This document shows, piece after piece, positions 63,569 through 64,000 of a DNA stretch of 64,000 nt. Below the pieces are notes generated by a model. The model saw only the letters and a program-made list of their open reading frames with translations. It searched no databases and was not told where the DNA came from. Position 1 is the stretch's first letter. Each line of letters starts with the position of its first letter. Made by a program: the position numbers and the translations under genes. The DNA comes from an uncultured Luminiphilus sp. (lineage in GTDB: Bacteria; Pseudomonadota; Gammaproteobacteria; Pseudomonadales; Halieaceae), in contig CALSVI010000012.1 in the NCBI GenBank assembly GCA_943840615.1, positions 1-64,000 on the forward strand, read 5' to 3'.

Positions 63569-64000
63569 ATGCCTGCGATACCCTCGATTCCGCTCATTCA
63601 CCTCGAGCACGACGACAACCAGATCCTGCCAACGCTGGAGCGCGCCCTGACTGCAACAGGCTTTGTGCTGGTAGAAGGGCACGGCGTCCCCCGGTTACTG
63701 GTCGCCACTATGCGACGGCAGCTGGCCGCCTATTTTGCCCGACCGTTGGTCGATAAAATGGCCGAGCACATCACAGCGCACAACTATCGTGGTTATATCC
63801 CCCTCGGGTTTTTTTCGCCCAACATCGAAGGCGTTTCGGCTGATCAATATGAAGGTTACAAGCTGCATAATGAGACGGCAGCAGACGACCCTATCTGTGC
63901 CGTCTGTGACCTCTATGGCCCTAATCGTTGGCCTGAACAGCCCGCCGGGTTGCACGACACCGTGCAGACCTTTTGGCAGGCCTGCGATACGGCGGGGCAG
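63569..64000 (+). CDS. Isopenicillin-N-synthase-like 2OG/Fe oxygenase, N-terminal part
   Basis: The frame from the ATG at 63569 stays open to the window end (144 codons) and is not in the ORF track. The N-terminal DIOX_N-type domain is visible: IPLIHLEHDDNQILPTLERA, then GFVLVEGHGVPRLLVATM and YRGYIPLGFFSPN. Plant and bacterial IPNS-family oxygenases share this arrangement. The catalytic double-stranded helix with the iron ligands would be beyond the window. It diverges from the phosphodiesterase operon, with 188 bases between. Confidence 0.8.
   Translation, partial: MPAIPSIPLIHLEHDDNQILPTLERALTATGFVLVEGHGVPRLLVATMRRQLAAYFARPLVDKMAEHITAHNYRGYIPLGFFSPNIEGVSADQYEGYKLHNETAADDPICAVCDLYGPNRWPEQPAGLHDTVQTFWQACDTAGQ

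Noticed and set aside
1-64000. CRISPR arrays, insertion sequences, tRNA or rRNA genes
   Set aside because: No spaced direct repeats, no transposase and no RNA gene structure were recognised on either strand.

Overview
The window reads as a chromosomal segment of an aerobic, heterotrophic marine gammaproteobacterium. No rRNA or tRNA gene is present, so the lineage is inferred from content: YheS-type ABC-F and RhlE proteins, PhoB, three TonB-dependent outer-membrane receptors (two of them, plus the pieces of a third, ending in the usual terminal Phe), a DmdA-like DMSP demethylase, P450, Rieske, Baeyer-Villiger and PhyH oxygenases, and several AMP-forming acyl-CoA ligases. This mix resembles the OM60/NOR5 (Halieaceae) type of bacterium, but that placement is an inference. 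Gene density is high and there is no sign of phage, transposon or CRISPR.

Layout. 0-7.4 kb: a lipoprotein serine hydrolase, a Baeyer-Villiger monooxygenase, a GST and an alcohol dehydrogenase/acyl-CoA ligase pair. 7.5-11.3 kb: a YheS-like ABC-F and an Atm1-like ABC exporter in one operon. 11.6-18 kb: a PhyH dioxygenase, then phoB behind a beta-helix lipoprotein and a TonB receptor, with a Pho-box-like site in front of the receptor. 18-24 kb: thiolase, a tiny exported protein with a sorting-type tail, a glycosyltransferase, a broken acyl-CoA ligase and rhlE. 24-32.8 kb: cupin/MFS divergent from a spermidine-dehydrogenase-like flavoprotein, VOC and GFA enzymes, SulP/UspA, and dmdA. 33-42.4 kb: another acyl-CoA ligase, a second GST, dinB, Rieske oxygenase/CMD, agmatinase/cupin, P450 and a secreted hydrolase. 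42.4-48.2 kb: a His-rich ZnuD-like receptor with a small metal-binding protein, a Tat-exported HisC-like aminotransferase, a methyltransferase and a homocysteine methyltransferase. 48.2-64 kb: TPR-sulfotransferase, a TonB receptor, a sugar-acid-type dehydratase/dehydrogenase pair, an FAD enzyme, PhyH, serine hydrolase, and a phosphodiesterase - microprotein - choline-dehydrogenase-like GMC - BCCT operon facing a partial 2OG oxygenase.

The main observations are these. (1) The two GST genes, 30 kb apart, share a nearly identical palindromic promoter element (TTGGCA-N7-TGCCAA followed by a TATAT block). (2) The phoB/lipoprotein/receptor group has a Pho-box-like sequence, suggesting phosphate-controlled uptake with an orphan phoB. 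(3) The phosphodiesterase/microprotein/GMC/BCCT operon looks like a choline acquisition and oxidation unit. (4) Several microproteins with one membrane helix, missing from the ORF track, are coupled to enzyme genes. (5) Six conserved genes (acyl-CoA ligase, MFS, agmatinase, ZnuD-like receptor, BCCT, GMC) are each interrupted by what looks like a single-base indel. That number in 64 kb points to sequence/assembly error at least as much as to gene decay, and annotations of those genes should be joined across the frameshift.
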